NCBI GenBank assembly: GCA_947170265.1
Contig: CAMVSV010000008.1
Coordinates: forward strand, 1-64,000
DNA length: 64,000 bases
From: an uncultured Prevotella sp.
GTDB taxonomy: Bacteria; Bacteroidota; Bacteroidia; Bacteroidales; Bacteroidaceae
Direction of reading: 5' to 3'
The notes below the pieces were generated by a model. That model was not told the origin of the DNA, did not search any database, and saw nothing but the letters and a program-made list of their open reading frames with translations. A program made the position numbers and the translations under genes. Below, piece after piece: positions 33,362 to 42,357 of the stretch; position 1 is the stretch's first letter, and every line of letters begins with the position of its first letter.

Positions 33362-34633
33362 ATGCTATACTATATCTTCAGGTTTCTCGACCAGTTTGGC
33401 ATCAGTGGTTCACACATGTGGAGCTACATTTCGTTCCGATCCATTCTTGCACTGATCCTTGCACTGCTCATCTCGGCATGGTTCGGTGAGAGGTTCATAA
33501 AGTATATGAAACGCAGAAACATCGCTGAGACAGCACGCGATGTGAGCATAGACCCCTTCGGAGTGGAGAAGAAAGGCGTGCCTACCATGGGTGGAATAAT
33601 AATAATAGTGTCGATACTCGTGCCTGTGCTCCTGCTCGGACGTATGCGCAACACATATCTGCTGCTGATGATTGTTACAACGGTGTGGCTGGGATTTCTC
33701 GGGTTCCTTGATGACTACATAAAGATTTTTAGGAAAAACAAGGAAGGCCTAAAGGGTAAGTACAAGATAGTGGGGCAGGTGAGCATTGGCTTCATCGTGG
33801 GCTTGGTGCTCTATCTCAGTCCCGACGTGGTGGTGAGAGAGAATGTGTCGGTGGAGAAGCAGAACCAGGAGATAGTGGTGAAACACGACACCGAAGCCAA
33901 GAAATCGTTGAAGACGACCATTCCGTTCCTGAAGAACCACAATCTGGACTATTCGGAGCTGATGTCGGTGTTCGGTGAGCACAAGACAGCAGCGGGATGG
34001 ATACTCTTCGTGGTGATGACTATCGTGGTGGTTACGGCAGTGTCTAACGGTGCCAACCTCAACGACGGCATGGATGGCATGTGTGCCGGCAACTCCGCCA
34101 TAATAGGTGTGGCATTGGGCATACTGGCTTATGTGTCGTCGCATATAGGCTATGCATCGTATTTCGACATAATGTATATCCCCGGGTCGCAGGAACTGGT
34201 GGTGTTCATCTGTGCATTCATCGGTGCCATGATTGGTTTCCTGTGGTATAATGCTTATCCTGCACAGGTGTTCATGGGCGATACAGGCTCGCTCACCATT
34301 GGAGGTATCATTGGCGTGTGTGCCGTGATTATCCATAAGGAGCTGCTCCTGCCCATACTCTGCGGAATATTCTTTGTGGAGAGCCTGAGCGTTATTATCC
34401 AGACACAGTGGTTTAAGCTTCAGAAGAGAAAAGGCAAGAGGGTGAGGGTGTTCAGGGCAACACCGATACACGACACTTTCCGCCGGCTCGACAGCCAACT
34501 CGACCCTACGAGCACCTATCTGCTGAAGAAATGGCCTCATCGCCCATTCCATGAGTCAAAGATTACCATTCGTTTCTGGATAGTGACCATCATTTTGGCT
34601 GCATTCACCATAATAACACTGAAAATGAGATAA
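33362..34633 (+). CDS. mraY: Phospho-MurNAc-pentapeptide transferase
   Basis: 423 residues, against about 360 in E. coli. This integral membrane enzyme moves phospho-MurNAc-pentapeptide to undecaprenyl phosphate, forming lipid I. Catalytic-site motifs: GFLDDYIKIFRKNKEGL (D117-D118), NLDGMDG-like NLNDGMDGM, and FMGDTGSL. C-terminal RVRVFRATPIHDTFRRL holds the conserved His/Asp region. The extra length is a hydrophilic insertion at about 155-205 (ENVSVEKQNQEIVVKHDTEA...), between membrane segments. I believe this is shared by Bacteroidota. Confidence 0.96.
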   Translation: MLYYIFRFLDQFGISGSHMWSYISFRSILALILALLISAWFGERFIKYMKRRNIAETARDVSIDPFGVEKKGVPTMGGIIIIVSILVPVLLLGRMRNTYLLLMIVTTVWLGFLGFLDDYIKIFRKNKEGLKGKYKIVGQVSIGFIVGLVLYLSPDVVVRENVSVEKQNQEIVVKHDTEAKKSLKTTIPFLKNHNLDYSELMSVFGEHKTAAGWILFVVMTIVVVTAVSNGANLNDGMDGMCAGNSAIIGVALGILAYVSSHIGYASYFDIMYIPGSQELVVFICAFIGAMIGFLWYNAYPAQVFMGDTGSLTIGGIIGVCAVIIHKELLLPILCGIFFVESLSVIIQTQWFKLQKRKGKRVRVFRATPIHDTFRRLDSQLDPTSTYLLKKWPHRPFHESKITIRFWIVTIILAAFTIITLKMR

Positions 34634-34637
34634 GACT

Positions 34638-35969
34638 ATGAATAAGATTGTTGTTTTAGGAGCCGGCGAGAGTGGTGCCGGTGCTGCCGTATTGGCAAAG
34701 AAAGAAGGTTTCGACGTGTTCGTTTCCGATATGTCGGCCATTAAAGACAAGTATAAGGACATGCTTGACTCCCATGGCATAGAATGGGAAGAAGGCAAGC
34801 ATACAGAAGAGCGCATTCTCGATGCCGACGAGGTGATAAAGAGTCCGGGCATACCCGACAGCGCTCCCATGGTGCAGAAGCTCATTGCCAAGGGTACACA
34901 TATCATTAGCGAGATAGAGTTTGCCGGACGATATACCGATGCCAAGATGATATGTATTACCGGCTCAAACGGAAAGACAACCACCACGTCGCTCATTTAT
35001 CATATATTCAAGGAGGCTGGCTACGATGCAGGACTGGCTGGAAACATAGGAAACTCGCTTGCGCTGCAGGTGGCTGAGAGTCCGCATGAGTATTACATCA
35101 TTGAGCTGAGTTCCTTCCAGCTTGACAACATGTATGACTTCCGCGCAGATATAGCCATCTTGCTGAATATTACTCCCGACCATCTCGACCGCTATGACAA
35201 CTGCATGCAGAACTATGTGGATGCCAAGATGCGAATTATTCAGAACCAAACCCCAAACGATGCATTCATCTACTGGAACGACGACCCCATCATTAAGCGT
35301 GAGCTTGAGAAGTACAACATACAGTCGGTAAAGTATCCTTTCTCGGAGCTGAAGGAAAAAGGGTCGATAGGATATATCGAAGAGGGAGAATACACCATTG
35401 AAGTGCCCACGCCGTTTAACATGGAGCAGGAGTCGCTCTCACTGTCGGGCAAGCACAATATCTACAACTCGCTGGCTGCCGGCATTGCTTCAAACATCAG
35501 CGGCATAAAGAAAGAAAACATACGCAAGAGCCTCAGCAACTTCCCAGGAGTGGAGCACAGGCTGGAGAAGGTGTGCAAGGTTGGCGGCGTGCAGTTTATC
35601 AATGACTCAAAGGCAACCAACGTGGATGCTTGCTGGTATGCGCTGGAGAGCATGACCACACCAACCATTCTCATCATCGGAGGCAAGGACAAAGGCAACG
35701 ACTATGAGCCGATTAAGGATCTGGTGAAAAAGAAATGCTGCGGCATAGTGTATCTCGGTGCTGACAACAAGAAATTGCACGACAACTTCGACAACCTCGG
35801 CATTCCGGTGCGTGATACCCATTCCATGAAAGACTGTGTGGAGGCTTGCTATGAGATGGCAAAGCCCGGTGACACGGTGCTGCTCAGCCCGTGCTGTGCT
35901 TCCTTCGACCTGTTCAAGAACATGGAAGACCGAGGAGAGCAGTTTAAGGAGCTTGTCCGCAACCTGTAA
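34638..35969 (+). CDS. murD: UDP-MurNAc-L-Ala:D-Glu ligase
   Basis: 443 residues. It adds D-glutamate to UDP-MurNAc-L-alanine with ATP. The N-terminal Rossmann part is KIVVLGAGESGAGAAVLAKK, the P-loop ITGSNGKTTTTSLIYHI, followed by LSSFQLDN, NITPDHLDRYD and NDSKATNVDACWYAL. The C-terminal end SPCCASFDLFKNMEDRGEQF is the usual family ending. It starts four bases after mraY. Confidence 0.96.
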   Translation: MNKIVVLGAGESGAGAAVLAKKEGFDVFVSDMSAIKDKYKDMLDSHGIEWEEGKHTEERILDADEVIKSPGIPDSAPMVQKLIAKGTHIISEIEFAGRYTDAKMICITGSNGKTTTTSLIYHIFKEAGYDAGLAGNIGNSLALQVAESPHEYYIIELSSFQLDNMYDFRADIAILLNITPDHLDRYDNCMQNYVDAKMRIIQNQTPNDAFIYWNDDPIIKRELEKYNIQSVKYPFSELKEKGSIGYIEEGEYTIEVPTPFNMEQESLSLSGKHNIYNSLAAGIASNISGIKKENIRKSLSNFPGVEHRLEKVCKVGGVQFINDSKATNVDACWYALESMTTPTILIIGGKDKGNDYEPIKDLVKKKCCGIVYLGADNKKLHDNFDNLGIPVRDTHSMKDCVEACYEMAKPGDTVLLSPCCASFDLFKNMEDRGEQFKELVRNL

Positions 35970-36001
35970 AGGTGGAAGGGGAAAGAAAAGAAAACAAAGC
36001 C

Positions 36002-37270
36002 ATGAACAAAAAATTAGGAAACATATTCAAGGGCGACAAAGTCATCTGGATGATATTCTTCTTCCTGTGCATGATAAGCATAGTGGAGGTGTATTCGGCA
36101 TCAAGCTCGCTGTCGTATAAGGGTGGAAACTACTGGAGCCCCATACTCAAGCATTCAGGAATACTTGCTTTCGGCACATTCATGATGGTGGTGGTGCTCA
36201 ACGTGAAGTGTAAATATTTCAAGCTTGCAACTCCAATACTCCTGCTGTTCTCGTTTATCACTCTGCTGTGGGTGCTCGCGGCTGGTCAGTCTACCAACGG
36301 TGCAAGCAGATGGGTGAGCCTCGTGGGCATACAGTTCCAGCCATCTGAAGTAGCCAAGGGTGCACTAGTCCTCGCTGTGGCACAGATACTCAGTGCCATG
36401 CAGACCGACAAGGGCGCTGACCGTAAGGCTTTCGGTTACATACTTTTTGTAGGGGCTTTCATTGTATTCCCTATAATGTTGGAAAATCTCTCCACGGCAA
36501 TGCTTATATGTGTTACCGTGGTGCTGATGATGTTTATAGGCAGGGTGCCGCTTGACCAGATTGGCAAGCTGCTTGGCATAGTGGCAATCGTGGCGGTGCT
36601 GGGAATAGCGATGATCATGCTTCTTGGAACCGACCGGTCCGGCGACACGGAAAAGCAAGTGCTCACCGAGTCGACGATAGAGAAGAAAGAGTCGCCCAGT
36701 GCCTTTGAGAAGATGTTCCACCGTGCCGATACTTGGAAGTCACGCATAATGAAGTTCATGAGCAATGAAGAGATACCGCCAGAGAAATACGACCTCGACA
36801 AAGACGCTCAGGTGGCGCATGCCAACATTGCCATAGCCACCTCGAATGTGGTGGGCAAGGGACCAGGCAATTCCAACGAGCGTGATTTCCTTTCCCAGGC
36901 TTTTTCCGATTTCATCTATGCCATAGTGATTGAAGAGATGGGAATAGTAGGGGCAGCGTTCGTGGCATTGTTGTATATCTTTCTGTTGTTCAGAACGGGA
37001 CAGATAGCCAACAGGTGCGAAAATTCGTTCCCCGCATTCCTTGCCATGGGAATAGCGCTTCTGTTGGTGATACAGGCCCTGTTCAACATGCTCGTGGCAG
37101 TGGGACTCGCTCCGGTGACAGGTCAGCCTCTGCCCTTGGTAAGCAAAGGTGGAACCTCGACCATCATCAACTGCGTGTATGTCGGCGTGATACTGAGCAT
37201 AAGCCGTTCAGCAAAACGAAAGAACCAAACAACCGAGAAAAGCACCCGCGCCGTAGCTTCGGTAGCCTGA
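36002..37270 (+). CDS. ftsW: FtsW septal peptidoglycan polymerase (SEDS)
   Basis: 422 residues from the ATG at 36002; a GTG at 35972 extends the frame but gives an atypical N-terminus. It polymerises lipid II with FtsI at the septum. Ten or so membrane helices are seen. SEDS features: ASRWVSLVGIQFQPSEVAKG, a long extracytoplasmic loop (about 220-290), the NSNERDFLSQAFSDFIYAIVIEE region, and GLAPVTGQPLPLVSKGGTS near the end. It follows murD in the dcw order. Confidence 0.94.
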   Translation: MNKKLGNIFKGDKVIWMIFFFLCMISIVEVYSASSSLSYKGGNYWSPILKHSGILAFGTFMMVVVLNVKCKYFKLATPILLLFSFITLLWVLAAGQSTNGASRWVSLVGIQFQPSEVAKGALVLAVAQILSAMQTDKGADRKAFGYILFVGAFIVFPIMLENLSTAMLICVTVVLMMFIGRVPLDQIGKLLGIVAIVAVLGIAMIMLLGTDRSGDTEKQVLTESTIEKKESPSAFEKMFHRADTWKSRIMKFMSNEEIPPEKYDLDKDAQVAHANIAIATSNVVGKGPGNSNERDFLSQAFSDFIYAIVIEEMGIVGAAFVALLYIFLLFRTGQIANRCENSFPAFLAMGIALLLVIQALFNMLVAVGLAPVTGQPLPLVSKGGTSTIINCVYVGVILSISRSAKRKNQTTEKSTRAVASVA

Positions 37271-37351
37271 ACAAAGGCTCTGCCTGCGGTAGATACAATA
37301 GACTTGCGTCAAGCAAAATGTTTTAAAAGTTTAAAAGTAGAAGAAAACTAC

Positions 37352-37381
37352 TTGATAACCGATTATTTTGAGTATATTTGC
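37352..37381 (+). promoter_or_regulatory. Internal dcw promoter upstream of murG
   Basis: TATATTTGC at 37373-37381 is a full -7 consensus match, with TTG at 37352-37354 eighteen bases upstream as a likely -33 element. It lies in the 172-base gap between ftsW and murG, the largest in the dcw cluster, so murG-ftsZ can be transcribed separately. Confidence 0.7.
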
Positions 37382-37442
37382 AAGTTAATACACGGTTTTG
37401 AATTACAATAAGACCATTCGGCGATAAACGAAAGAAAAACAA

Positions 37443-38561
37443 ATGAGCGAAACACTGAAAGTGATAATCAGCGGTGGAGGCACAGGCGGACATATTTTCC
37501 CGGCTGTGTCGATAGCCAATGCCATCAAAGCAAAGAACCCCGAGGCAGAAATATTGTTCGTAGGTGCACTCGGACGAATGGAGATGCAACGTGTGCCTGC
37601 TGCCGGCTACAAGATAATAGGCTTGCCTATATGCGGCTTTGATAGGAAAAACCTGTTGAGAAACGTCTCTGTGCTGTTCAAGATATGGAAGAGCCAGCGC
37701 ATGGCAAAGAAAATAATAAAGGAGTTTAAACCCATGGTGGCTGTAGGCGTGGGCGGATATGCCAGCGGACCGACTCTCAATAAAGCAGCGGCAATGGGCA
37801 TACCCTGCCTCATTCAAGAGCAGAACTCCTATGCCGGTGTTACCAACAAGCTGCTGGCAAAGAAAGCCGAGAAGATTTGCGTGGCATACGATGGCATGGA
37901 ACGTTTCTTTCCTGCCGACAAGATTATAATGACCGGAAACCCCGTGCGTGAGAATGTGCTTCACAGCGAGCTCTCGCAGCAGGATGCAAGATGCGAGTTC
38001 GGACTTGACCCCGACAAGAAAACCATACTCCTTGTGGGTGGCAGTCTTGGAGCACGAACCATCAACGAGAGCATACTACAGCATCTCGACATGGTAGAGA
38101 AGAGCGATGTGCAGTTTATCTGGCAAACCGGAAAATACTATCATTCGGCAATACTGGAGCAACTGAAGAAATACAAGGAGCTGCCAAACCTCAAAGTGGT
38201 AGACTTCATTGGCAACATGGGAGTGGCATACAAGGCGGCAGACCTTGTGATAAGCCGTGCCGGAGCCAGCAGCATAAGCGAATTCTGTCTCATAGGCAAG
38301 CCCGTGCTTCTTGTACCGAGTCCCAATGTGGCAGAAGACCACCAGACAAAGAATGCGATGGCTTTGGTTAACAAAGACGCAGCCATGTATGTGAAAGACT
38401 CCGAAGCACCTGCCACGTTGCTCAAGACAGCCTTGATTGTAGTCAACGACCCGCAGAAACTCGCGTCGCTGAGCAAAAACATACTGGCTCTGGGACTGAA
38501 GAATTCAGCAGAAATCATTGCCGACGAGGTGATAAAGCTGGCAAGGCGGCAGTCTGTATAG
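37443..38561 (+). CDS. murG: UDP-GlcNAc transferase MurG
   Basis: 372 residues. It adds GlcNAc to lipid I to form lipid II at the inner membrane face. The N-terminal glycine-rich loop is ISGGGTGGHIFPAVSIANAI. Other motifs are VGVGGYASGP, IPCLIQEQNSYAGVTN, LLVGGSLGARTIN, and the donor-site region SRAGASSISEFCLIGKPVLLVP. First gene behind the internal promoter at 37352-37381. Confidence 0.96.
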   Translation: MSETLKVIISGGGTGGHIFPAVSIANAIKAKNPEAEILFVGALGRMEMQRVPAAGYKIIGLPICGFDRKNLLRNVSVLFKIWKSQRMAKKIIKEFKPMVAVGVGGYASGPTLNKAAAMGIPCLIQEQNSYAGVTNKLLAKKAEKICVAYDGMERFFPADKIIMTGNPVRENVLHSELSQQDARCEFGLDPDKKTILLVGGSLGARTINESILQHLDMVEKSDVQFIWQTGKYYHSAILEQLKKYKELPNLKVVDFIGNMGVAYKAADLVISRAGASSISEFCLIGKPVLLVPSPNVAEDHQTKNAMALVNKDAAMYVKDSEAPATLLKTALIVVNDPQKLASLSKNILALGLKNSAEIIADEVIKLARRQSV

Positions 38562-38624
38562 CCAATGCTGTCACGGTGATTGCCATGACAGGCACAAAAC
38601 TACACGAAAAGAAAAACAAACAAC

Positions 38625-39998
38625 ATGGAACTGAAAGATATAAAAGCGGTTTATTTCGTAGGAGCAGGCGGTATAGGCATGAGCGCCATAGCCCGATATT
38701 TCATGGGAAAAGGAGCAGTGGTTGCCGGCTACGACAAGACACCGTCACAGCTCACGCGCCAATTAGAGAAAGAAGGAATGATTATCCACTATGACGAGAA
38801 TGTGGAAGCAATACCACAAGCTTGCAGGAATGTGAGCCAGACACTCGTCGTATATACACCGGCAATACCGGCAGACCACAAGGAACTCGCATATTTCCGG
38901 GAGAAAGGCTTCGAGATACAAAAGAGAGCTCAGGTGCTTGGTACTCTGACACGCACTCACAAGGGATTGTGCGTTGCCGGCACTCATGGCAAGACCTCCA
39001 CGTCCACAATGTGTGCACATATAATGCATCAGAGCCAGACCGACTGTAATGCTTTCCTCGGAGGCATATCAAAGAACTATGGCACCAACTACATTCTCTC
39101 AAAGTCAGACTATGTGGTGATTGAAGCCGATGAATTCGACCGCTCATTCCATTGGCTGCGTCCATGGATGACGGTTATCACCTCTACTGACCCCGATCAC
39201 CTTGACATCTACGGCACCAAGGAAGCCTACCTTGAGAGCTTCCGTCACTATACCACACTCATCCAGCCCGGCGGTGCACTCATCATACACAAGAACCTGG
39301 AGATGAAAGCCGACACGCAAGATGGCGTGAGAGTATATGAATACAGCCGCGACGAAGGAGACTTCCACGCTGAAAACATCAAGATAGACAACGGAGAGAT
39401 AACCTTCGACTTCATATCGCCAATAGAAAACGTGAAAGGCATAAAACTCGGACAACCCATACCCATCAATATAGAGAATGGTGTGGCAGCCATGGCAATG
39501 GCACAACTCAACGGATGCACCGCTGAGGAGCTGCGCTACGGCATGAAGACCTATGAAGGCGTGGACCGTCGCTTCGACTTCAAGGTGAAGACTCCAAACC
39601 ATGTGTTCCTCTCCGACTATGCCCATCACCCACAGGAAATCTACCAGAGTGCGAAAAGCATGCGCGAGCTCTATAAGGACAGGAAGATAACAGCCATTTT
39701 CCAGCCGCACCTCTATACCCGTACCCGCGATTTCTATAAGGATTTCGCAAAGGCGTTGAGCCAGCTCGACGAGGTGATACTCACTGAAATCTATCCTGCA
39801 CGCGAACAACCGATAGAGGGAGTGAGCTCGCAGCTCATCTACGACAACCTTGCAGAGGGTGTGGAGAAGAGTATCATACACAAAGACGACGTGCTCAATC
39901 TCGTAAAGGAGCGCGACTTTGATGTGCTCATAGTGCTCGGTGCCGGTGACCTTGACAACTACACACCTCAGATAGCAGAGATTATAAAGGCTAAATGA
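38625..39998 (+). CDS. murC: UDP-MurNAc:L-alanine ligase
   Basis: 457 residues. It starts stem-peptide synthesis by adding L-alanine to UDP-MurNAc with ATP. Motifs: VYFVGAGGIGMSAIARYFM, P-loop VAGTHGKTSTSTMCAHI, VIEADEFDRSF, TDPDHLDIYG, SDYAHHPQEI and FQPHLYTRTRDF. Its stop overlaps the ftsQ start (ATGA), so translation is coupled. Confidence 0.96.
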   Translation: MELKDIKAVYFVGAGGIGMSAIARYFMGKGAVVAGYDKTPSQLTRQLEKEGMIIHYDENVEAIPQACRNVSQTLVVYTPAIPADHKELAYFREKGFEIQKRAQVLGTLTRTHKGLCVAGTHGKTSTSTMCAHIMHQSQTDCNAFLGGISKNYGTNYILSKSDYVVIEADEFDRSFHWLRPWMTVITSTDPDHLDIYGTKEAYLESFRHYTTLIQPGGALIIHKNLEMKADTQDGVRVYEYSRDEGDFHAENIKIDNGEITFDFISPIENVKGIKLGQPIPINIENGVAAMAMAQLNGCTAEELRYGMKTYEGVDRRFDFKVKTPNHVFLSDYAHHPQEIYQSAKSMRELYKDRKITAIFQPHLYTRTRDFYKDFAKALSQLDEVILTEIYPAREQPIEGVSSQLIYDNLAEGVEKSIIHKDDVLNLVKERDFDVLIVLGAGDLDNYTPQIAEIIKAK

Positions 39999-40798
39999 TT
40001 ATAAACTGGAAGAAAACAGCATTCTGTGCCATCGACGCAGCACTCGCCGTGTATCTCGTAGTGGCAGCAACCTCGTTTGACAAACCAAACGGGGAACAAC
40101 GCTCATGCGGTAAAGTGGAGATAAACATTTCCGACTCCAACAATGCTGGCTTCCTCAGTGCCAATGAAATAAAAACGATACTCCAGCGTAAAAACGTTTA
40201 TCCCCTGAACAAGCCGCTCAGAGACGTGAATCCTCGGAGCATAGAAGAGCTGCTCACTGCCAGTCCCTTTGTCAATTCCGCCGAATGCTTCAAGACCAAC
40301 GACGGTAACGTGTGCATCAATGTCACACAGCGTATGCCCATCATACGGATAATAAACAATAAGGGCAACGACTATTACCTTGACGAGAAGGGCGGAACAC
40401 TGCCAAACTCCAAATATACCAGCGACTTGATAATAGCCACAGGCAACATCAACGGATGGTTCGCAAAATACTACATAGCTCCCGTAGCCAACTATCTCAT
40501 GGATTCTGAGCTGTGGAGCAACCAGATTGAGCAAATCAATGTGCTCTCCGACCGCGGAATAGAACTTGTGCCGCGCGTGGGAGATCATGTGGTATTCATA
40601 GGATACCTGCCTCAAGAGAGAAACAATAAGCTCAGGGAAAAGAAAATATCAGACTTCCTGAACAAGAAACTCACGCGACTGGAGAAATTCTACCGTTACG
40701 GACTCTCCACGGCGGGATGGAACAAATACGAATACATAAACATGGAGTTTGACAACCAGATAATTTGCAGGCGGCACAACGCTGGCAAGACATCATAG
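39995..40798 (+). CDS. ftsQ: FtsQ cell division protein
   Basis: 267 residues. An N-terminal membrane helix (TAFCAIDAALAVYLVVAATS) is followed by a periplasmic POTRA-like domain (about 45-115, KVEINISDSNNAGFLSANEI to VNVTQRMP-like VCINVTQRMPIIRI) and a beta domain containing NDYYLDEKGGTLPNS. It would link FtsL/FtsI to the rest of the divisome. Its start overlaps murC. FtsQ is weakly conserved, and position and topology support the call. Confidence 0.9.
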   Translation: MIINWKKTAFCAIDAALAVYLVVAATSFDKPNGEQRSCGKVEINISDSNNAGFLSANEIKTILQRKNVYPLNKPLRDVNPRSIEELLTASPFVNSAECFKTNDGNVCINVTQRMPIIRIINNKGNDYYLDEKGGTLPNSKYTSDLIIATGNINGWFAKYYIAPVANYLMDSELWSNQIEQINVLSDRGIELVPRVGDHVVFIGYLPQERNNKLREKKISDFLNKKLTRLEKFYRYGLSTAGWNKYEYINMEFDNQIICRRHNAGKTS

Positions 40799-40848
40799 AT
40801 TATCATTTAGCAACAACAAAGAAACAAAATATAATACATCATACGCGT

Positions 40849-42312
40849 ATGGCAGCAAAAGAATTCATCGTAGCCATAGAACTTGGCTCAACAAAAATCA
40901 CAGGTATTGCCGGAAGAAAAAATCTCGACGGCAGCATCTCTGTGCTCGCTGTGGTGAAAGAAGACGCCACACAATGCATAAGAAAAGGTGTCGTCTACAA
41001 CATAGACAAGACGGCACAGTGCCTCACCAACATCATTGCTAAGCTGAAAAACCAGCTTAAAAGTGAGATAGCCCATGTATATGTGGGAGTGGGGGGACAG
41101 TCCATACGAAGCGTGAGAAACGTCATTGTGAAGGAGTTGCCAGAGGAAACGATAATCACCTCGGAGATGGTCAACGAACTCATGGACACCAACCGCAACA
41201 TGTCATATCCCGACCAGGAGATACTCGATGCGGCAACACAGGAATATAAGGTTGACAATCAATACCAGATTGACCCGGTGGGCATCAAGGCAGACCGCCT
41301 TGAGGGCAATTTCATGAACATACTTTGGAGAAAGTCGTTCTACAACAACCTCAACAACTGTTTCGACAAGGCTGGAATAGCCATACAGGAGATGTTCCTC
41401 GCACCTCTGGCACTTGCCAACAGCGTGCTCAATGAGGCTGAACGCAGAGGAGGATGCGTGCTCGTTGACCTCGGCAGCGACACAACCACGGTGAGCGTCT
41501 ATTTCAAGAACGTGTTGCGCCACCTCGTTGTCATTCCCCTTGGAGGCAACAACATTACCAAGGATATCGCCTCCTTGCAGATGGAGGAGAGCGAAGCAGA
41601 GAAGATGAAGCTCAGATATGCCAGCGCCTACACCGACAGCAACGACATTGACAGCAATGCCACCTATCCCATCGACAACGAACGGTCGGTTGAAAGTCGC
41701 AAGTTCGTGGAGATTGTTGAAGCGCGCGTCAATGAAATCATTGAAAACGTGTGGTTCCAGGTTCCATCCGAGTATGTTGACAAGCTGCTTGGTGGAATAA
41801 TCCTAACTGGTGGCGGCTCAAACATGAAGAACATTGAGAAAGCCTTCCGTCTGCACACACAGATAGAGAAGGTGAGAACAGCCAAGTTCGTAAACCATAC
41901 CATTACGTCAAGCAACCCTGACATCAATGCCCACAACGGCACCATGAACACCGTGCTCGGACTCCTTGCCAAGGGCGACACCAACTGTGCCGGACAGGAA
42001 GTAAACACCACGCGCGACATGTTTAACCCCGACAAACCGTCAACCGACCCAGCCACGACGGCAGACCTCCACGACCGTCCTCGCACAGCAGGCGAGATTG
42101 CCGACAAGGGAGTGGTGCTCACCATGGCAGAGAAGCAGAAAGCCGAGGAAGAAAAACGGAAGAAAGAGGAAGAGGAACAACAACGGATAAAGGAAGAAGC
42201 CGAGCGCTTGAAGAAAGAAGAGGAAGAACGCCGCAAGAACAGCTTCTGGAATAAGACATGGAGCAAGATCAGTCACTTCGGTACGGTAATAATGGGTCCC
42301 GACGAAGAATAG
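40849..42312 (+). CDS. ftsA: FtsA, actin-like membrane anchor for FtsZ
   Basis: 487 residues from the ATG at 40849; a longer frame to 40765 overlaps ftsQ and lacks the usual N-terminus. Actin-fold motifs: FIVAIELGSTKITGIAG, VYVGVGGQSIRSV, VLVDLGSDTTTVSVY and GGIILTGGGSNMKNIEKA. The tail is a K/E/R-rich coiled stretch (about 425-465) ending in an amphipathic membrane-targeting helix, NSFWNKTWSKISHFGTVIMG. FtsA tethers FtsZ filaments to the membrane. That tail resembles the tail of the second FtsZ at 4181-5389. Confidence 0.95.
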   Translation: MAAKEFIVAIELGSTKITGIAGRKNLDGSISVLAVVKEDATQCIRKGVVYNIDKTAQCLTNIIAKLKNQLKSEIAHVYVGVGGQSIRSVRNVIVKELPEETIITSEMVNELMDTNRNMSYPDQEILDAATQEYKVDNQYQIDPVGIKADRLEGNFMNILWRKSFYNNLNNCFDKAGIAIQEMFLAPLALANSVLNEAERRGGCVLVDLGSDTTTVSVYFKNVLRHLVVIPLGGNNITKDIASLQMEESEAEKMKLRYASAYTDSNDIDSNATYPIDNERSVESRKFVEIVEARVNEIIENVWFQVPSEYVDKLLGGIILTGGGSNMKNIEKAFRLHTQIEKVRTAKFVNHTITSSNPDINAHNGTMNTVLGLLAKGDTNCAGQEVNTTRDMFNPDKPSTDPATTADLHDRPRTAGEIADKGVVLTMAEKQKAEEEKRKKEEEEQQRIKEEAERLKKEEEERRKNSFWNKTWSKISHFGTVIMGPDEE

Positions 42313-42357
42313 TCACCAACACCCGGCAATATCTATAAATATCAAAAGCAAAGAAAT

